A stretch of 64,000 nucleotides of DNA from Pseudomonas fluorescens (GCF_902498195.1 NZ_CABVIY010000001.1:558001-622000); one strand, 5' to 3'; counted from the first letter of the stretch, positions 8,726 to 17,653 are shown. The notes: generated from the sequence alone by a model not told the origin. Program-made: numbers and translations.

Positions 8726-8820
8726 CCCTGTGGGAGCGGGCTTGCCCGCGAAAGCGGTCTATCAGTGACATTGATGTTGGCTGGCAGGCCGCCTTCGCGG
8801 GCAAGCCCGCTCCCACAGGG
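8726..8820. repeat. REPIN between the binding-protein and Tat-deiminase genes
   Basis: CCCTGTGGGAGCGGGCTTGC at the left and an inverted GCAAGCCCGCTCCCACAGGG at the right. It separates the aguAB/binding-protein operon from the second deiminase gene and could affect the stability of the upstream mRNA. Confidence 0.88.
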
Positions 8821-8866
8821 TCCAGAGTTGTTGATCGGGTGTTTATTCATTTTCAGGAACCATTGC

Positions 8867-9982
8867 ATGTCCACGCGTCGTGAATTCATCAAACAGGCAT
8901 CGGTTATTGCCGCTGCGGGAGCCGCTTTCATGGGCCTGGGCCCGTTATCAGCGCTGGCGGCCAGCGCGGGCCGCTGGTACATGCCGGATGAGGGCGACAC
9001 GCATGAACAGGCGTTCATCGCGTTCGGCGCACAGGATGCCATCTGGGAAGACTTCACCCCGGACGTGCAGGCCGCCCTCGGGCGGATCGCGCGGACCATC
9101 GCCGGCTATGAGCCGGTCACCGTGTTCTGTCGCGACAGCGAGCGGGAGCTGGCCGAAGAACAGTGCGGTAGCACCAATATCACCTACGTCATTACCGAGC
9201 TCGATGACATCTGGATGCGCGATATCGGCGCCAACTTTGTGGTGGATGGAAAAGGCGAGCTGGGCGCTGTGGATTTCAACTTCAACGGTTGGGGCAACAA
9301 ACAGCGGCATGCCAAGGATGCGCAGGTCGCGGCCCTGATTGCCCGCCGCGAAGAAGCCGATCACATCCGCAGCGAGCTGGTGGGCGAGGGCGGCGGGATC
9401 GAAGTGGACGGCCACGGCACCGGGATCATGACCGAAAGCAGCTGGATCAATGCCAACCGCAACCCGGACTGGAGCAAGGCCGAGGTCGAGCAAGAACTGA
9501 AGGCGCGCCTGGGCCTGCGCAAAATCATCTGGCTGCCGGGCATCAAGGGCAAGGACATCACCGACGCCCACGTCGACTTCTATGCCCGCTTCGTCAGGCC
9601 GGGCGTGGTGATCGCCAACCTCGACACCGACCCCGAGTCCTACGACAACAAGGTCACCCGTGCGCACCTGGAGATTCTCAGGAACGCCACCGATGCCGAT
9701 GGCCGCAAGCTGCAAGTGCACACCGTGTCGCCGCCACTGAACCCGCGCAAGAGCCGGTTCAGCCGCGGCAACCCGGATTTTGCCGCCGGCTACATCAACT
9801 ACTTCGTGATCAACGGCGCGATCATCGCGCCTGAATTCGGCGACAAGGCGGCGGATCGCAAGGCCTTTGACCTGCTGTCCGGACTCTATCCCGACCGTGA
9901 GGTAGTGCAGCTCGACATCGACGCCATTGCGGCCGGTGGCGGTGGTATCCACTGCGTGACCAGTCACCAGCCACGGGTCTAG
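8867..9982 (+). CDS. Agmatine-deiminase-family protein with Tat export signal
   Basis: 371 residues. The N-terminus MSTRREFIKQASVIAAAGAA carries a textbook twin-arginine motif (TRREFIK) followed by a hydrophobic stretch and an ALAA cleavage site, so the folded enzyme should be exported to the periplasm. The body is an agmatine-deiminase fold: ELDDIWMRDIGANF, DFNFNGWGNK, GEGGGIEVDGHGT, SSWINANRNP and GGGGIHCVTSHQP with catalytic Cys363. It is a distant paralogue of the cytosolic deiminase 2 kb upstream. Its own promoter is likely because a REPIN separates it from the preceding operon. Predicted reaction: deimination of agmatine or a related guanidino compound outside the cytoplasm. Confidence 0.87.
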   Translation: MSTRREFIKQASVIAAAGAAFMGLGPLSALAASAGRWYMPDEGDTHEQAFIAFGAQDAIWEDFTPDVQAALGRIARTIAGYEPVTVFCRDSERELAEEQCGSTNITYVITELDDIWMRDIGANFVVDGKGELGAVDFNFNGWGNKQRHAKDAQVAALIARREEADHIRSELVGEGGGIEVDGHGTGIMTESSWINANRNPDWSKAEVEQELKARLGLRKIIWLPGIKGKDITDAHVDFYARFVRPGVVIANLDTDPESYDNKVTRAHLEILRNATDADGRKLQVHTVSPPLNPRKSRFSRGNPDFAAGYINYFVINGAIIAPEFGDKAADRKAFDLLSGLYPDREVVQLDIDAIAAGGGGIHCVTSHQPRV

Positions 9983-10060
9983 CCGAGGCGGGTGTGCGGC
10001 GCTGGCGCAGGCGTCTGGTAAACTGCCGGCGCCTATTACCTCCCCAGACAAGAGTGCCCC

Positions 10061-10441
10061 ATGGCCAACCAAGACATCGTCTTCACGCCCGATCCCGACC
10101 AGGACTCCATTTCCTCCGACGTCGCCGCTTTCAACGGCATCCTGATGTCCACCCAGATCCCGACCCGCGCCGACGGCAGCCTGGAACTGGGCGACATCAC
10201 CCTGCAAAGCGAGTGCACCCTGCAAGCGCTCAAGGTCGCGCTGGAGCGCGCCGGCAGCTCGATGGACCGCGTCATGCACCTGACCATCTACCTCACCGAC
10301 ATGGCCGACCGCGCCGCGTTCAACGAAGTCTACAAGCGCTACTTCGCCAAGCCATGGCCGGTGCGCGCCGCCGTCGGCGTGGCCGCCCTGGCGGTTGAAG
10401 GCATGAAAGTGGAAGTCGTCGCCATGGCGGCCAAGGCCTGA
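10061..10441 (+). CDS. RidA-family (YjgF/YER057c/UK114) protein
   Basis: 126 residues, the usual length of the family. Recognisable segments are FNGILMSTQIPTRADGSLEL, a helix with CTLQALKVALERAGSS, and the PVRAAVGVAALAVEGMKVEV end that contains the conserved arginine and the terminal strand. RidA proteins hydrolyse reactive enamines and imines formed by PLP enzymes. It follows the Tat-deiminase gene by 78 bases on the same strand and may relate to amine metabolism in the cluster, or simply be a general housekeeping copy. Confidence 0.85.
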   Translation: MANQDIVFTPDPDQDSISSDVAAFNGILMSTQIPTRADGSLELGDITLQSECTLQALKVALERAGSSMDRVMHLTIYLTDMADRAAFNEVYKRYFAKPWPVRAAVGVAALAVEGMKVEVVAMAAKA

Positions 10442-10461
10442 TTCCCCTGCCATACGCATAA

Positions 10462-10557
10462 CCCTGTGGGAGCGGGCTTGCTCGCGAAAGCGGTGTGTCA
10501 GTCGACATCAACATTGACTGACACACCGCCTTCGCGAGCATGCCCGCTCCCACAGGG
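10462..10557. repeat. REPIN between the RidA gene and rlhA
   Basis: CCCTGTGGGAGCGGGCTTGC paired with an inverted copy ending GCCCGCTCCCACAGGG; the right copy has a one-base change in the spacer core (GAGCATGCCCGC). Confidence 0.85.
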
Positions 10558-10659
10558 AATTGGGCAATCCGGCTGCCACCCGGCAGCACACGGGTGCCGG
10601 TCAGGCATTTCGCCGCTACAATGCGCACCTCGACCGTGACAGCCTGACTAAAAAAAACT

Positions 10660-12657
10660 ATGTCCCTGCCCAAGCATCACCTGGAATTGCTCAGCCCCGC
10701 CCGCGATGTCGCCATTGCCCGCGAGGCCATCCTGCATGGCGCCGACGCCGTGTACCTCGGCGGCCCGAGCTTCGGCGCCCGCCACAATGCCTGCAACGAA
10801 GTGAGCGATATCGCCGCGTTGGTGGAGTTCGCCCATCGCTATCACGCACGGGTGTTCACCACCATCAACACCATCCTGCACGACAACGAGCTGGAGCCGG
10901 CGCGCAAGCTGATCCACGAGTTGTACGATGCCGGCGTCGATGCGCTGATCGTCCAGGACCTGGGCGTGATGGAACTGGACATTCCGCCGATCGAGCTGCA
11001 CGCCAGCACCCAGACCGACATCCGCACCCTGGCGCGGGCCAGGTTCCTCGACCAGGCCGGTTTCTCGCAACTGGTCCTGGCACGCGAGCTGAACCTCCAG
11101 GAAATCCGAGCCATCGCCGACGAAACCGAGGCGGCGATCGAGTTCTTCATCCACGGCGCGCTGTGCGTGGCGTTCTCCGGCCAGTGCAACATTTCCCACG
11201 CGCAGACCGGGCGCAGCGCCAACCGTGGTGACTGCTCCCAGGCCTGCCGCCTGCCGTACACCCTCAAGGACGAAAAAGGCGGTGTGATCGCCTACGAAAA
11301 ACACCTGCTGTCGATGAAGGACAACAACCAGAGCGCCAACATCCGCGCTCTGGTGGAAGCCGGCGTGCGCTCGTTCAAGATCGAAGGGCGCTACAAGGAC
11401 ATGGGCTATGTGAAGAACATCACCGCCTACTACCGCCAGCGCCTGGACGACGTCCTCGAAGACCGCCCGGACCTGGCGCGCGCGTCCAGCGGCCGCACCG
11501 CGCACTTCTTCGTGCCCGACCCGGACAAGACCTTCCACCGTGGCAGCACCGACTACTTCGTCAGCGACCGCAAGATCGACATCGGCGCGTTCGACTCGCC
11601 GACCTTCACCGGCTTGCCGGTGGGCGTCGTGGAAAAAGTCGGCAAGCGCGACCTGATCGTGGTCACCCAGGAGCCGTTGTCCAACGGCGACGGCCTCAAT
11701 GTGCTGGTCAAGCGTGAGGTGGTGGGCTGGCGCACCAACATCGCCGAACCCAAGGGCGAGTTCGAAGAGGATGGCGAAAAACGCTATCGCTACCGCGTCG
11801 AGCCCAACGAGATGCCCAAGGGCCTGCACCAGCTACGCCCGAATCATCCGCTGAATCGCAACCTGGACCACAACTGGCAGCAAGCCCTGCAGAAGACCTC
11901 CGCCGAACGTCGCATCGGCGTGACCTGGGTCGCATGCCTGGACGAACAGCGCCTGCAACTGACCGCCACCAGCGAGGAGGGCGTCAGCGCCAGCGTGTCC
12001 CTGGACGGTCCGTTCGGTGTGGCCAACAAGCCGGAGCAGGCGCTGGAGCAACTGCGCGACCTGCTCGGGCAGCTGGGCACCACCGAATATCACGCCACCG
12101 ACATCAAGCTCGATGCGCCCCAGGCGTTCTTCATCCCCAACTCGCAGCTCAAGGCCTTGCGCCGCGAAGTGATCGAAGCGCTGACCGCCGCCCGCGTGCT
12201 GGCTCACCCACGGGGAGGCCGCAAGGCCGAGACCAGTCCGCCGCCGGTGTACCCGGAATCGCACCTGTCGTTCCTGGCCAACGTCTACAACCAGAAGGCC
12301 CGGGATTTCTATCACCGTCACGGGGTCAAGCTGATCGATGCGGCGTACGAGGCCCATGAAGAGCACGGCGAAGTCCCGGTGATGATCACCAAGCATTGCC
12401 TGCGTTTCTCCTTCAACCTGTGCCCGAAACAGGCCAAGGGCGTGACCGGCGTGCGCACCAAGGTGGCGCCGATGCAGCTGATACACGGCGATGAAGTGCT
12501 GACACTGAAGTTCGACTGCAAGCCGTGTGAGATGCACGTGATCGGCAAGATGAAGGGCCACATCCTCGGTTTGCCGCTACCGGGCAGCGTGCAGCCGGTC
12601 GTCGGCCACATCAGCCCCGAAGACCTGCTCAAGACCATCCCCCGCGCCCCGCACTGA
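10660..12657 (+). CDS. rlhA: U32-family 23S rRNA C2501 hydroxylation protein RlhA
   Basis: 665 residues. The protein agrees over its whole length with what I recall of E. coli RlhA (YdcP): HLELLSPARDVAIAREAILH at the start, then FFIHGALCVAFSGQC, SANRGDCSQACRLPYTLKD, RSFKIEGRYKDMGYVKNIT, HPLNRNLDHNWQQALQKTS, the HLSFLANVYNQKARDFYHRH block, and LKFDCKPCEMHVIGK near the end. Several conserved Cys residues (the GQCN, GDC, QAC and FDCKPCEM groups) are probable Fe-S ligands. The family hydroxylates C2501 of 23S rRNA. It is single-gene, flanked by REPINs. Confidence 0.92.
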   Translation: MSLPKHHLELLSPARDVAIAREAILHGADAVYLGGPSFGARHNACNEVSDIAALVEFAHRYHARVFTTINTILHDNELEPARKLIHELYDAGVDALIVQDLGVMELDIPPIELHASTQTDIRTLARARFLDQAGFSQLVLARELNLQEIRAIADETEAAIEFFIHGALCVAFSGQCNISHAQTGRSANRGDCSQACRLPYTLKDEKGGVIAYEKHLLSMKDNNQSANIRALVEAGVRSFKIEGRYKDMGYVKNITAYYRQRLDDVLEDRPDLARASSGRTAHFFVPDPDKTFHRGSTDYFVSDRKIDIGAFDSPTFTGLPVGVVEKVGKRDLIVVTQEPLSNGDGLNVLVKREVVGWRTNIAEPKGEFEEDGEKRYRYRVEPNEMPKGLHQLRPNHPLNRNLDHNWQQALQKTSAERRIGVTWVACLDEQRLQLTATSEEGVSASVSLDGPFGVANKPEQALEQLRDLLGQLGTTEYHATDIKLDAPQAFFIPNSQLKALRREVIEALTAARVLAHPRGGRKAETSPPPVYPESHLSFLANVYNQKARDFYHRHGVKLIDAAYEAHEEHGEVPVMITKHCLRFSFNLCPKQAKGVTGVRTKVAPMQLIHGDEVLTLKFDCKPCEMHVIGKMKGHILGLPLPGSVQPVVGHISPEDLLKTIPRAPH

Positions 12658-12675
12658 GTTCGGGCGGAGGCAAAA

Positions 12676-12768
12676 CCTGTGGGAGCGGGCTTGCTCGCGA
12701 AGGCGGCATCAGATTCAACTTCATTGTTGACTGACCCGACGCTTTCGCGAGCAAGCCCGCTCCCACAT
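12676..12768. repeat. REPIN between rlhA and the MscS gene
   Basis: CCTGTGGGAGCGGGCTTGCT at the left and GCGAGCAAGCCCGCTCCCAC inverted at the right, about 90 bases, directly after rlhA. Confidence 0.86.
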
Positions 12769-12884
12769 TGGTCATCTGTCGAATTCGAAATCAATCCCCG
12801 CAAAAGCAAACGCGCCCCCGCACTGGCAGCCCGCCAAGGCTGTGCTAGCGTCTTGAGGTCATCCCTCATTTGCGAGCTTCTGCC

Positions 12885-13757
12885 ATGGACGAGACCATCG
12901 TTAATGTAACCACCGAGAAGTTCAACGCGATCCTTGCCGTGGTGCAGGCCTATGGCGTGGCATTCGCGGTCAAGATCCTCGGCGCCATCGCCTTCTGGAT
13001 CATCGGCCGCTGGCTGATTGGCTTTGCCGTAGGCCTGGTCCAGAAATCGTTGGGCAAGCAGAAGGTTGACCCGACGGTGCTGCGCTATGTTGGCTCTGTC
13101 ATCACCGTGACACTGAACATCATCCTGGTGATCGCCATCCTCGGTTTCCTCGGCATGCAGACCACCACCTTCGCGGCACTGCTCGCGGCGGTTGGCCTGG
13201 CGATCGGCATGGCCTGGTCGGGACTGCTGGCGAACCTCGCGGCCGGCGCCTTCATTATCGTGCTGCGCCCGTTCAAGGTCGGCGACTTCATCAGCGCTGG
13301 CGGAGTGACCGGGACCGTCACCGAAATCGGCCTGTTCGCGACCGCGATCAACACCCCGGACAACGTGCTGACCCTGGTCGGCAACAACAAGATCTTCAGC
13401 GACAACATCCAGAACTTCACGCACAACCCGTTCCGTCGCGTCGAGCTCAAAGCGCAACTGTCCGGCGCCGCCGACTGGAAAGCCGCCGCGGCCTTGCTGA
13501 AAGAGAAAATCGCCGCCATTCCCAATGTGCTCGAAACCCCGGCGGTGGACGTGGAAATTCTGGAATTCAACCTGGTCGGCCCGGTGTTGGCGGTGCGACC
13601 TTACTGCCATAACGAGCACTACTGGCAGGTGTATTTCGACACCAACCGCACCATCAAGGATGCCTTGGGTGAAGCCGGCTTCCCGGCACCGATGCCGGCC
13701 CAGACGGTGATCTTCCAGCAAGGCGCCGCGCTGCCGGGCGCCTTGGCCAAGGAGTGA
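12885..13757 (+). CDS. Small-conductance mechanosensitive channel, MscS family
   Basis: 290 residues, typical for MscS. Three membrane helices: about 27-50 (VAFAVKILGAIAFWIIGRWL), 68-92 (LRYVGSVITVTLNIILVIAIL) and the pore helix with the Gly/Ala-rich stretch LLAAVGLAIGMAWSGLLANL (about 99-120). The beta domain starts at FKVGDFI and the C-terminal alpha/beta part follows. The family releases solutes on membrane tension during osmotic downshift. Start taken at the ATG of MDETIVN; a TTG five codons upstream is possible but less likely. Confidence 0.9.
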   Translation: MDETIVNVTTEKFNAILAVVQAYGVAFAVKILGAIAFWIIGRWLIGFAVGLVQKSLGKQKVDPTVLRYVGSVITVTLNIILVIAILGFLGMQTTTFAALLAAVGLAIGMAWSGLLANLAAGAFIIVLRPFKVGDFISAGGVTGTVTEIGLFATAINTPDNVLTLVGNNKIFSDNIQNFTHNPFRRVELKAQLSGAADWKAAAALLKEKIAAIPNVLETPAVDVEILEFNLVGPVLAVRPYCHNEHYWQVYFDTNRTIKDALGEAGFPAPMPAQTVIFQQGAALPGALAKE

Positions 13758-13768
13758 CCTGGGGCCGC

Positions 13769-14200
13769 TCAGCGATGGCGGCCGCGCAGGCGATTGAGCG
13801 CCAGCAGGCAACCGCCGAACAGCAATGCCGCCGCGGCCACCAGCAGCGGCGAGGGGCGTTGCTCGAACCGGCGAACAGGACGGGCATCGATCACGTGTAA
13901 GGGACGGTCTGCCTGGGCACGGAAGGGTTCCTCGCTCAGCGGCAGGCGAGCGCCATCGGCCATGATCAGGGTCAGGTCGTCGATGATGCCGGCCACCCGT
14001 TCGGGAAATACCGGTTCGCCTGTCGGGCCGAGCAGGTCATAAAGGAAGTGCTGGCCTTCGAGCCAGCCGACGGCGGTTTGCAGTTCAGGGCCCAAATAGT
14101 ATTTGCCGTCGAGAAAAAAGCCGGGGAAATGCTGTGCGCGCTCGACACTTTCGACGATGTAGCGTTCGCCGGGTTTCATGCCGGTCAATGGGGCAATCAT
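13769..14200 (-). CDS. Unknown protein with C-terminal membrane anchor
   Basis: 143 residues from the preferred ATG (MIAPLTGMKPGERYIVESVE), which has GGAG nine bases upstream; two upstream ATG codons are possible but have poorer ribosome sites. The body is a soluble domain of about 110 residues with an ERAQHFPGFFLDGKYYLGPE segment. It ends in a hydrophobic helix (PLLVAAAALLFGGCLLALNRL, about 116-138) and a basic tail, so it looks like a tail-anchored or single-span inner-membrane protein. No family is recognised. It is convergent with the MscS gene, with the two stops 11 bases apart. Confidence 0.6.
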   Translation of the reverse strand: MIAPLTGMKPGERYIVESVERAQHFPGFFLDGKYYLGPELQTAVGWLEGQHFLYDLLGPTGEPVFPERVAGIIDDLTLIMADGARLPLSEEPFRAQADRPLHVIDARPVRRFEQRPSPLLVAAAALLFGGCLLALNRLRGRHR

Positions 14201-14319
14201 GGTGGGATTCTCCATCCTGCGGGTGATGAATCGGGAAGCCCGCCGAGGAGGGCGGGCTTCAACGTTTCCAGGCAACCGAAAAGCGTCTGTCACGTGAATG
14301 CTGGACTGGCCCCTACAGG

Positions 14320-14796
14320 TCAGGCCGCCATGTTCCCGCCACTCAGTTCCTTCTTGAAGGACGCCTTCATCATTTCCATCTGTTTGCCCAGTTCGTCCAG
14401 CGCTGCCTTGCCCAGCAGCTTCCTGGCTTCGGGAAACATCTCGGTTTCCTCTTCCTCGATGTGATGTTCCAGCAGCTCCTTGACCACTTTCGCGCGGCCG
14501 GAAAACTCCACGCTCCCAGGGTCGGTGCCCTTGAGGTCCGGCAGCACCAGCGAGTCGACCGTGCGGTGTTCTTCCTTGGCCTCGTAATACATTTTTTCCT
14601 GCTCTTTGCCCCCGGCTTTTTTGTAGGCCGGATAGAGGATTTCTTCTTCGAGTTTGGTGTGGATCGAAATTTCCATCTCAAGTTTCGCAAGCAGTTCGGT
14701 GCGTTTCTTGACTGCCCGCTCGGTTGAATCTTCCAGTTGAGTCAGGATGGCTTTCACGCGTTCATGGTCGGCTTTGAGGATGTCGATGGCGTTCAT
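14320..14796 (-). CDS. Hemerythrin HHE domain protein
   Basis: 158 residues from the ATG of MNAIDILKADHERVKAILTQ, preceded by a purine-rich GAGAGAAGAGG site. The HHE pattern is clear: KADHERVK (His11), SIHTKLEEEILYP (His52 and Glu56), EAKEEHRTVD and ELLEHHIEEEETEMFPEARK. These His and Glu residues form a di-iron site in a four-helix bundle. Proteins of this type bind oxygen or iron or help repair damaged iron centres; the exact role here is unknown. The gene stands alone. Confidence 0.88.
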   Translation of the reverse strand: MNAIDILKADHERVKAILTQLEDSTERAVKKRTELLAKLEMEISIHTKLEEEILYPAYKKAGGKEQEKMYYEAKEEHRTVDSLVLPDLKGTDPGSVEFSGRAKVVKELLEHHIEEEETEMFPEARKLLGKAALDELGKQMEMMKASFKKELSGGNMAA

Positions 14797-15039
14797 AGTT
14801 TTGCCTCTTCTCTCACGGATGGTGATCGGCCGGTCTGCGCCGGCGCCCTCGGATTTCCCAGGAGGAAGCAGCATTTGCTGTGCCAAGCGAATGGACGCTG
14901 CAAAGTGTTGTGCAATCAATGGGTTGTTTGAACGTGATGGGGAGCGCGCCCATGCAGGCTGCACGAGTGAGGTATCAGGTGCATTGCAAATAGCGGCTGC
15001 CAAGGGTGGGCGAGAGGGGCCGGCTTTTTGCCGGCCTGC

Positions 15040-15621
15040 TCAAAACGCGCTGTAGCCGAAGTATATGAAGGCCACGGCGGCGGCGATGGCAAAGGCGCCC
15101 AGGGCCTTCGTCGTCGCTCGGTTCGAGCGCGAGGATTCGCCCGTCGACCGGTGCATGTGTGTGCCCGTAGACAGGGTCCGGACAAAGAATCCGTCCATGG
15201 TTGCCCGGTAGGTGTAGCGCAAGCCCAGGATCAGGAACAGGAAGATCAGGCCCAGGGCCGCCGTCCGGGTCACTGCCGGGTTAACCAGGGGCTTGGAAAA
15301 ATCTTCTTCACAGACAGGACTCTCGGCTTCAGCGACGGTAATTCGTCCGTCGTCCATCGAAGCCAGCCGTGTGTCCTTGACGGGCGAAGCCTGCTGGTTG
15401 AGGTCCAGCGCCTGGTACTTCCAGAGCGTTGGCGAACCCTCCCGGCAATAGGTGAACGCTCCGGGGTTGGCGGCGGCGATGATGCACGCGTCATTGATGC
15501 CGTGTTTTTTCAGGGTTTCAGTGGCCGCCCTGGTGAAGTCCAGTTCGAGGACAGGAATAAGCCCGTTGGCACAGGCCCCGGCGGAAACCATCAGGCTCCC
15601 CAAGAGATAGAGGGTTGACAT
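15040..15621 (-). CDS. Unknown exported/membrane protein with two C-terminal helices
   Basis: 193 residues from the ATG of MSTLYLLGSLMVSAGACANG; a TTG two codons upstream has the better-spaced AAGGA and could be the true start. An N-terminal signal peptide is followed by a periplasmic part of about 95 residues with several Cys (CII, YCREG, PVCEEDF). A membrane helix follows (TRTAALGLIFLFLILGLRYT, about 117-137), then a basic Ser-rich loop, and a final helix (ALGAFAIAAAVAFIYFGYSA) reaching the C-terminus. Four periplasmic Cys could form disulfides. No family recognised. Confidence 0.6.
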   Translation of the reverse strand: MSTLYLLGSLMVSAGACANGLIPVLELDFTRAATETLKKHGINDACIIAAANPGAFTYCREGSPTLWKYQALDLNQQASPVKDTRLASMDDGRITVAEAESPVCEEDFSKPLVNPAVTRTAALGLIFLFLILGLRYTYRATMDGFFVRTLSTGTHMHRSTGESSRSNRATTKALGAFAIAAAVAFIYFGYSAF

Positions 15622-15627
15622 GTTCAA

Positions 15628-16004
15628 GGTGGGTTTCCTTGTATTTTTATTGGTCTGCCGGTTGAACGGGCGAGTGCTCTTTCTCGCCGTAAATCAAGTC
15701 TAGATCGCGAATGGAATTTTGATGGCCGAAAATGATCAGGAAGAACGCAGAGTTATCCGCGACTTCTTAGACGACGGATGACATGGCAGGCAGCACCTTG
15801 CTGTGCCTTACTCGGGGATTGAATCCGCAGCGACGGGAATGTGTGCAGAGGACCGTCCCCCCCCTGTAGGCGCGAGCATGGCTGCGGGCGGCGTTCCGAC
15901 GAGGGTGTCCGGAACAACGTGGATTACCCGTTAGCACGCGTTATCGTTCACCACCATCGCGAGCGTGCTCGCTCCTACAGGGAAGGCACATCCCTCTTCG
16001 ACGA
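15628..16004. repeat. Intergenic region with a degenerate REPIN (about 15862-15982)
   Basis: No gene is visible. The left REP is altered (CCTGTAGGCGCGAGCATGGC) and the right one is intact in inverted orientation (GCGAGCGTGCTCGCTCCTAC). The rest is AT-richer DNA upstream of the unknown membrane-protein gene and may hold its promoter. Confidence 0.7.
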
Positions 16005-16511
16005 CTAGCCGCGCCTTGGCAGGGTCCAGTTTGGCCGGATGAAGTGGCAGGTGTAGCCGTTGGGATAGTGTTCGAGATAGTCCTGGTGTTCAGGTTCCGC
16101 TTCCCAGAACGGCCCGGCGGGCTCGATCTCGGTCACGACCTTGCCGGGCCAGAGGCCCGAAGCTTCGACGTCGGCAACGGTGTCTTGGGCGATGCGCTTC
16201 TGCTCATCGCTCAGGTAGTAGAGCGCCGAGCGGTAGCTCGTGCCCAGGTCGTTGCCCTGGCGATTGAGGGTGGTCGGGTCGTGGATCTGGAAGAAGAATT
16301 CGAGGATCTGGCGATAGCTGATCTGCTCGGGATCGAACAGGATCTCGATCGCCTCGGCGTGGGTGCCATGGTTGCGGTAGGTCGCATTGGGCACATCGCC
16401 GCCGGAATAGCCGACCCGCGTGGCCAGCACGCCGGGGTAGCGTCGCAGCAGGTCCTGCATGCCCCAGAAGCAACCGCCGGCGAGGATGGCGGTTTCAGTG
16501 TTCGTCGTCAT
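16005..16511 (-). CDS. msrA: Peptide-methionine (S)-S-oxide reductase MsrA
   Basis: 168 residues. The active-site motif GGCFWG holds the catalytic Cys14, and [20 protein letters not shown] and [14 protein letters not shown] are standard MsrA segments. It reduces methionine-S-sulfoxide in proteins using thioredoxin. No signal peptide is present, so it is cytosolic. The ATG chosen has GGAGG eight bases upstream; a GTG three codons earlier also opens the frame. It lies 33 bases downstream of the copper-chaperone gene on the same strand, so joint transcription with the copper genes is possible. Confidence 0.92.
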   Translation of the reverse strand: MTTNTETAILAGGCFWGMQDLLRRYPGVLATRVGYSGGDVPNATYRNHGTHAEAIEILFDPEQISYRQILEFFFQIHDPTTLNRQGNDLGTSYRSALYYLSDEQKRIAQDTVADVEASGLWPGKVVTEIEPAGPFWEAEPEHQDYLEHYPNGYTCHFIRPNWTLPRRG

Positions 16512-16544
16512 GGTGCGCACCTCCAGTCAGTGGTAGCCAGGGCA

Positions 16545-17048
16545 TCACTGCATTTTGCTGTGATCCATCTTGCTGTGGTCCATCTTGCCGTGATCCATCG
16601 CGCCCAGTGCACGCGCTTCGGCCTCGACCTGAATCGTCTCTTTCTCGCCCTTGGCGTTTTCCACGGTCAGGGTCAGCGGCACCTTGCTGCCTTCTGCGAC
16701 CTGGGCCGTCAGGTCCAGCAGCATGATGTGGTAGCCCTGGGGATCGAGGCTCACCGCCTGGCCGGCCGGCAACGGAAGGGACTTGACCTGGCCCATGCGC
16801 ATGACATCGTCCTTCATGCTCATCTGGTGGATCTGCACCGTCTTGGCCACCGGCGACTGCACGCTGAGCAGCTGGCTGTCGGTGTCGGCCTGCAGGGTCA
16901 TGAAAGCGCCGGTCGAAGGCTGGCCGGCCACCGTGGCACGGACCCAGGCATCACTGACCTGGGTCTGCGCGGACACCTGCCACGCCATGCCGGCCAGGGA
17001 AAGGCCCAGGATCACCTGTTTGATACGGGTTGTGCACAACAAAGTCAT
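16545..17048 (-). CDS. Periplasmic copper chaperone PCu(A)C with a His/Met-rich tail
   Basis: 167 residues with a signal peptide ending near QVSAQ. The family copper motif is present: His74, Met85, His107 and Met109 (HQM...MRM...GYHIML). The C-terminus carries three copies of an MDHxKM-like unit (MDHGKMDHSKMDHSKMQ), an added metal-binding tail. PCu(A)C proteins hand Cu(I) to the CuA or CuB site of cytochrome c oxidase, usually with a SCO partner. The start codon overlaps the stop of the upstream SCO gene (TGATG), so the two are translationally coupled. Confidence 0.92.
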   Translation of the reverse strand: MTLLCTTRIKQVILGLSLAGMAWQVSAQTQVSDAWVRATVAGQPSTGAFMTLQADTDSQLLSVQSPVAKTVQIHQMSMKDDVMRMGQVKSLPLPAGQAVSLDPQGYHIMLLDLTAQVAEGSKVPLTLTVENAKGEKETIQVEAEARALGAMDHGKMDHSKMDHSKMQ

Positions 17049-17653
17049 CAACAGACCTCCATGACGGTGAGCAGGTCGTCTGCGCACTCTTGAGCGGTAA
17101 GGGACGCGGACAGGCCCAGGCGCAAATTGCCCCGGGAGTCGAACACATAGCTGGTCGCGGTGTGGGACAGGGTGTAGGTCGAACCGCTCGGGACCTTCTC
17201 GAAGAATACCCCGAACTCCTTGGCGGTGGCGGCGGTTTCTTCCAGCGTGCCGGACAACGCGACGAAACTCGGATCGAAGGCCTTGACGTATTTGTCGAGC
17301 ATTTGCGGGGTATCGCGCTCGGGATCCAGGGTGATGAAGATCACCTGCAAGCGCTCGCCGTCGCGGCCCATCAGCTTCTTCGCCTGGGCCGCGCGGGCCA
17401 GCGTCGTCGGGCAGACCGCCGGGCATTGGGTGAAGCCGAAGAAGATCATCGGCATCAGGCCCTGGTAGCTGCCCAGCATCCGGGTCTCGCCCTCGGCGTC
17501 CTTGAGCTTGAAGGAGCGTCCCATGATCTTGTCGCTCAGATCCTTGCCGTACTTGAACGACAGCTTGCTGCTGTCATCGCAGCCGGCCAGCAGGCCAAGG
17601 CTCAGCAGGCTCATGCCTTGCAGGACCGTGCGACGGGAATACAACGTACTCAT
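17048..17653 (-). CDS. SCO1/SenC-family copper protein (lipoprotein with twin-arginine start)
   Basis: 201 residues. The copper site CPAVCP gives Cys77 and Cys81, and the distal His is in TYTLSHTATSYVFD. The N-terminus combines a twin-arginine pair (YSRRTVLQG) with a lipobox (LLAGC, Cys25), so it may be a Tat-exported lipoprotein. It is predicted to deliver copper to cytochrome c oxidase or to keep the site cysteines reduced, together with the PCu(A)C protein that it overlaps. A second SCO-family gene starts at the left edge of the window. Confidence 0.9.
   Translation of the reverse strand: MSTLYSRRTVLQGMSLLSLGLLAGCDDSSKLSFKYGKDLSDKIMGRSFKLKDAEGETRMLGSYQGLMPMIFFGFTQCPAVCPTTLARAAQAKKLMGRDGERLQVIFITLDPERDTPQMLDKYVKAFDPSFVALSGTLEETAATAKEFGVFFEKVPSGSTYTLSHTATSYVFDSRGNLRLGLSASLTAQECADDLLTVMEVC

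Noticed and set aside
12318..13811. 497-codon minus-strand frame opposite the MscS gene
   Set aside because: Antisense shadow with no family motif, running through a REPIN.
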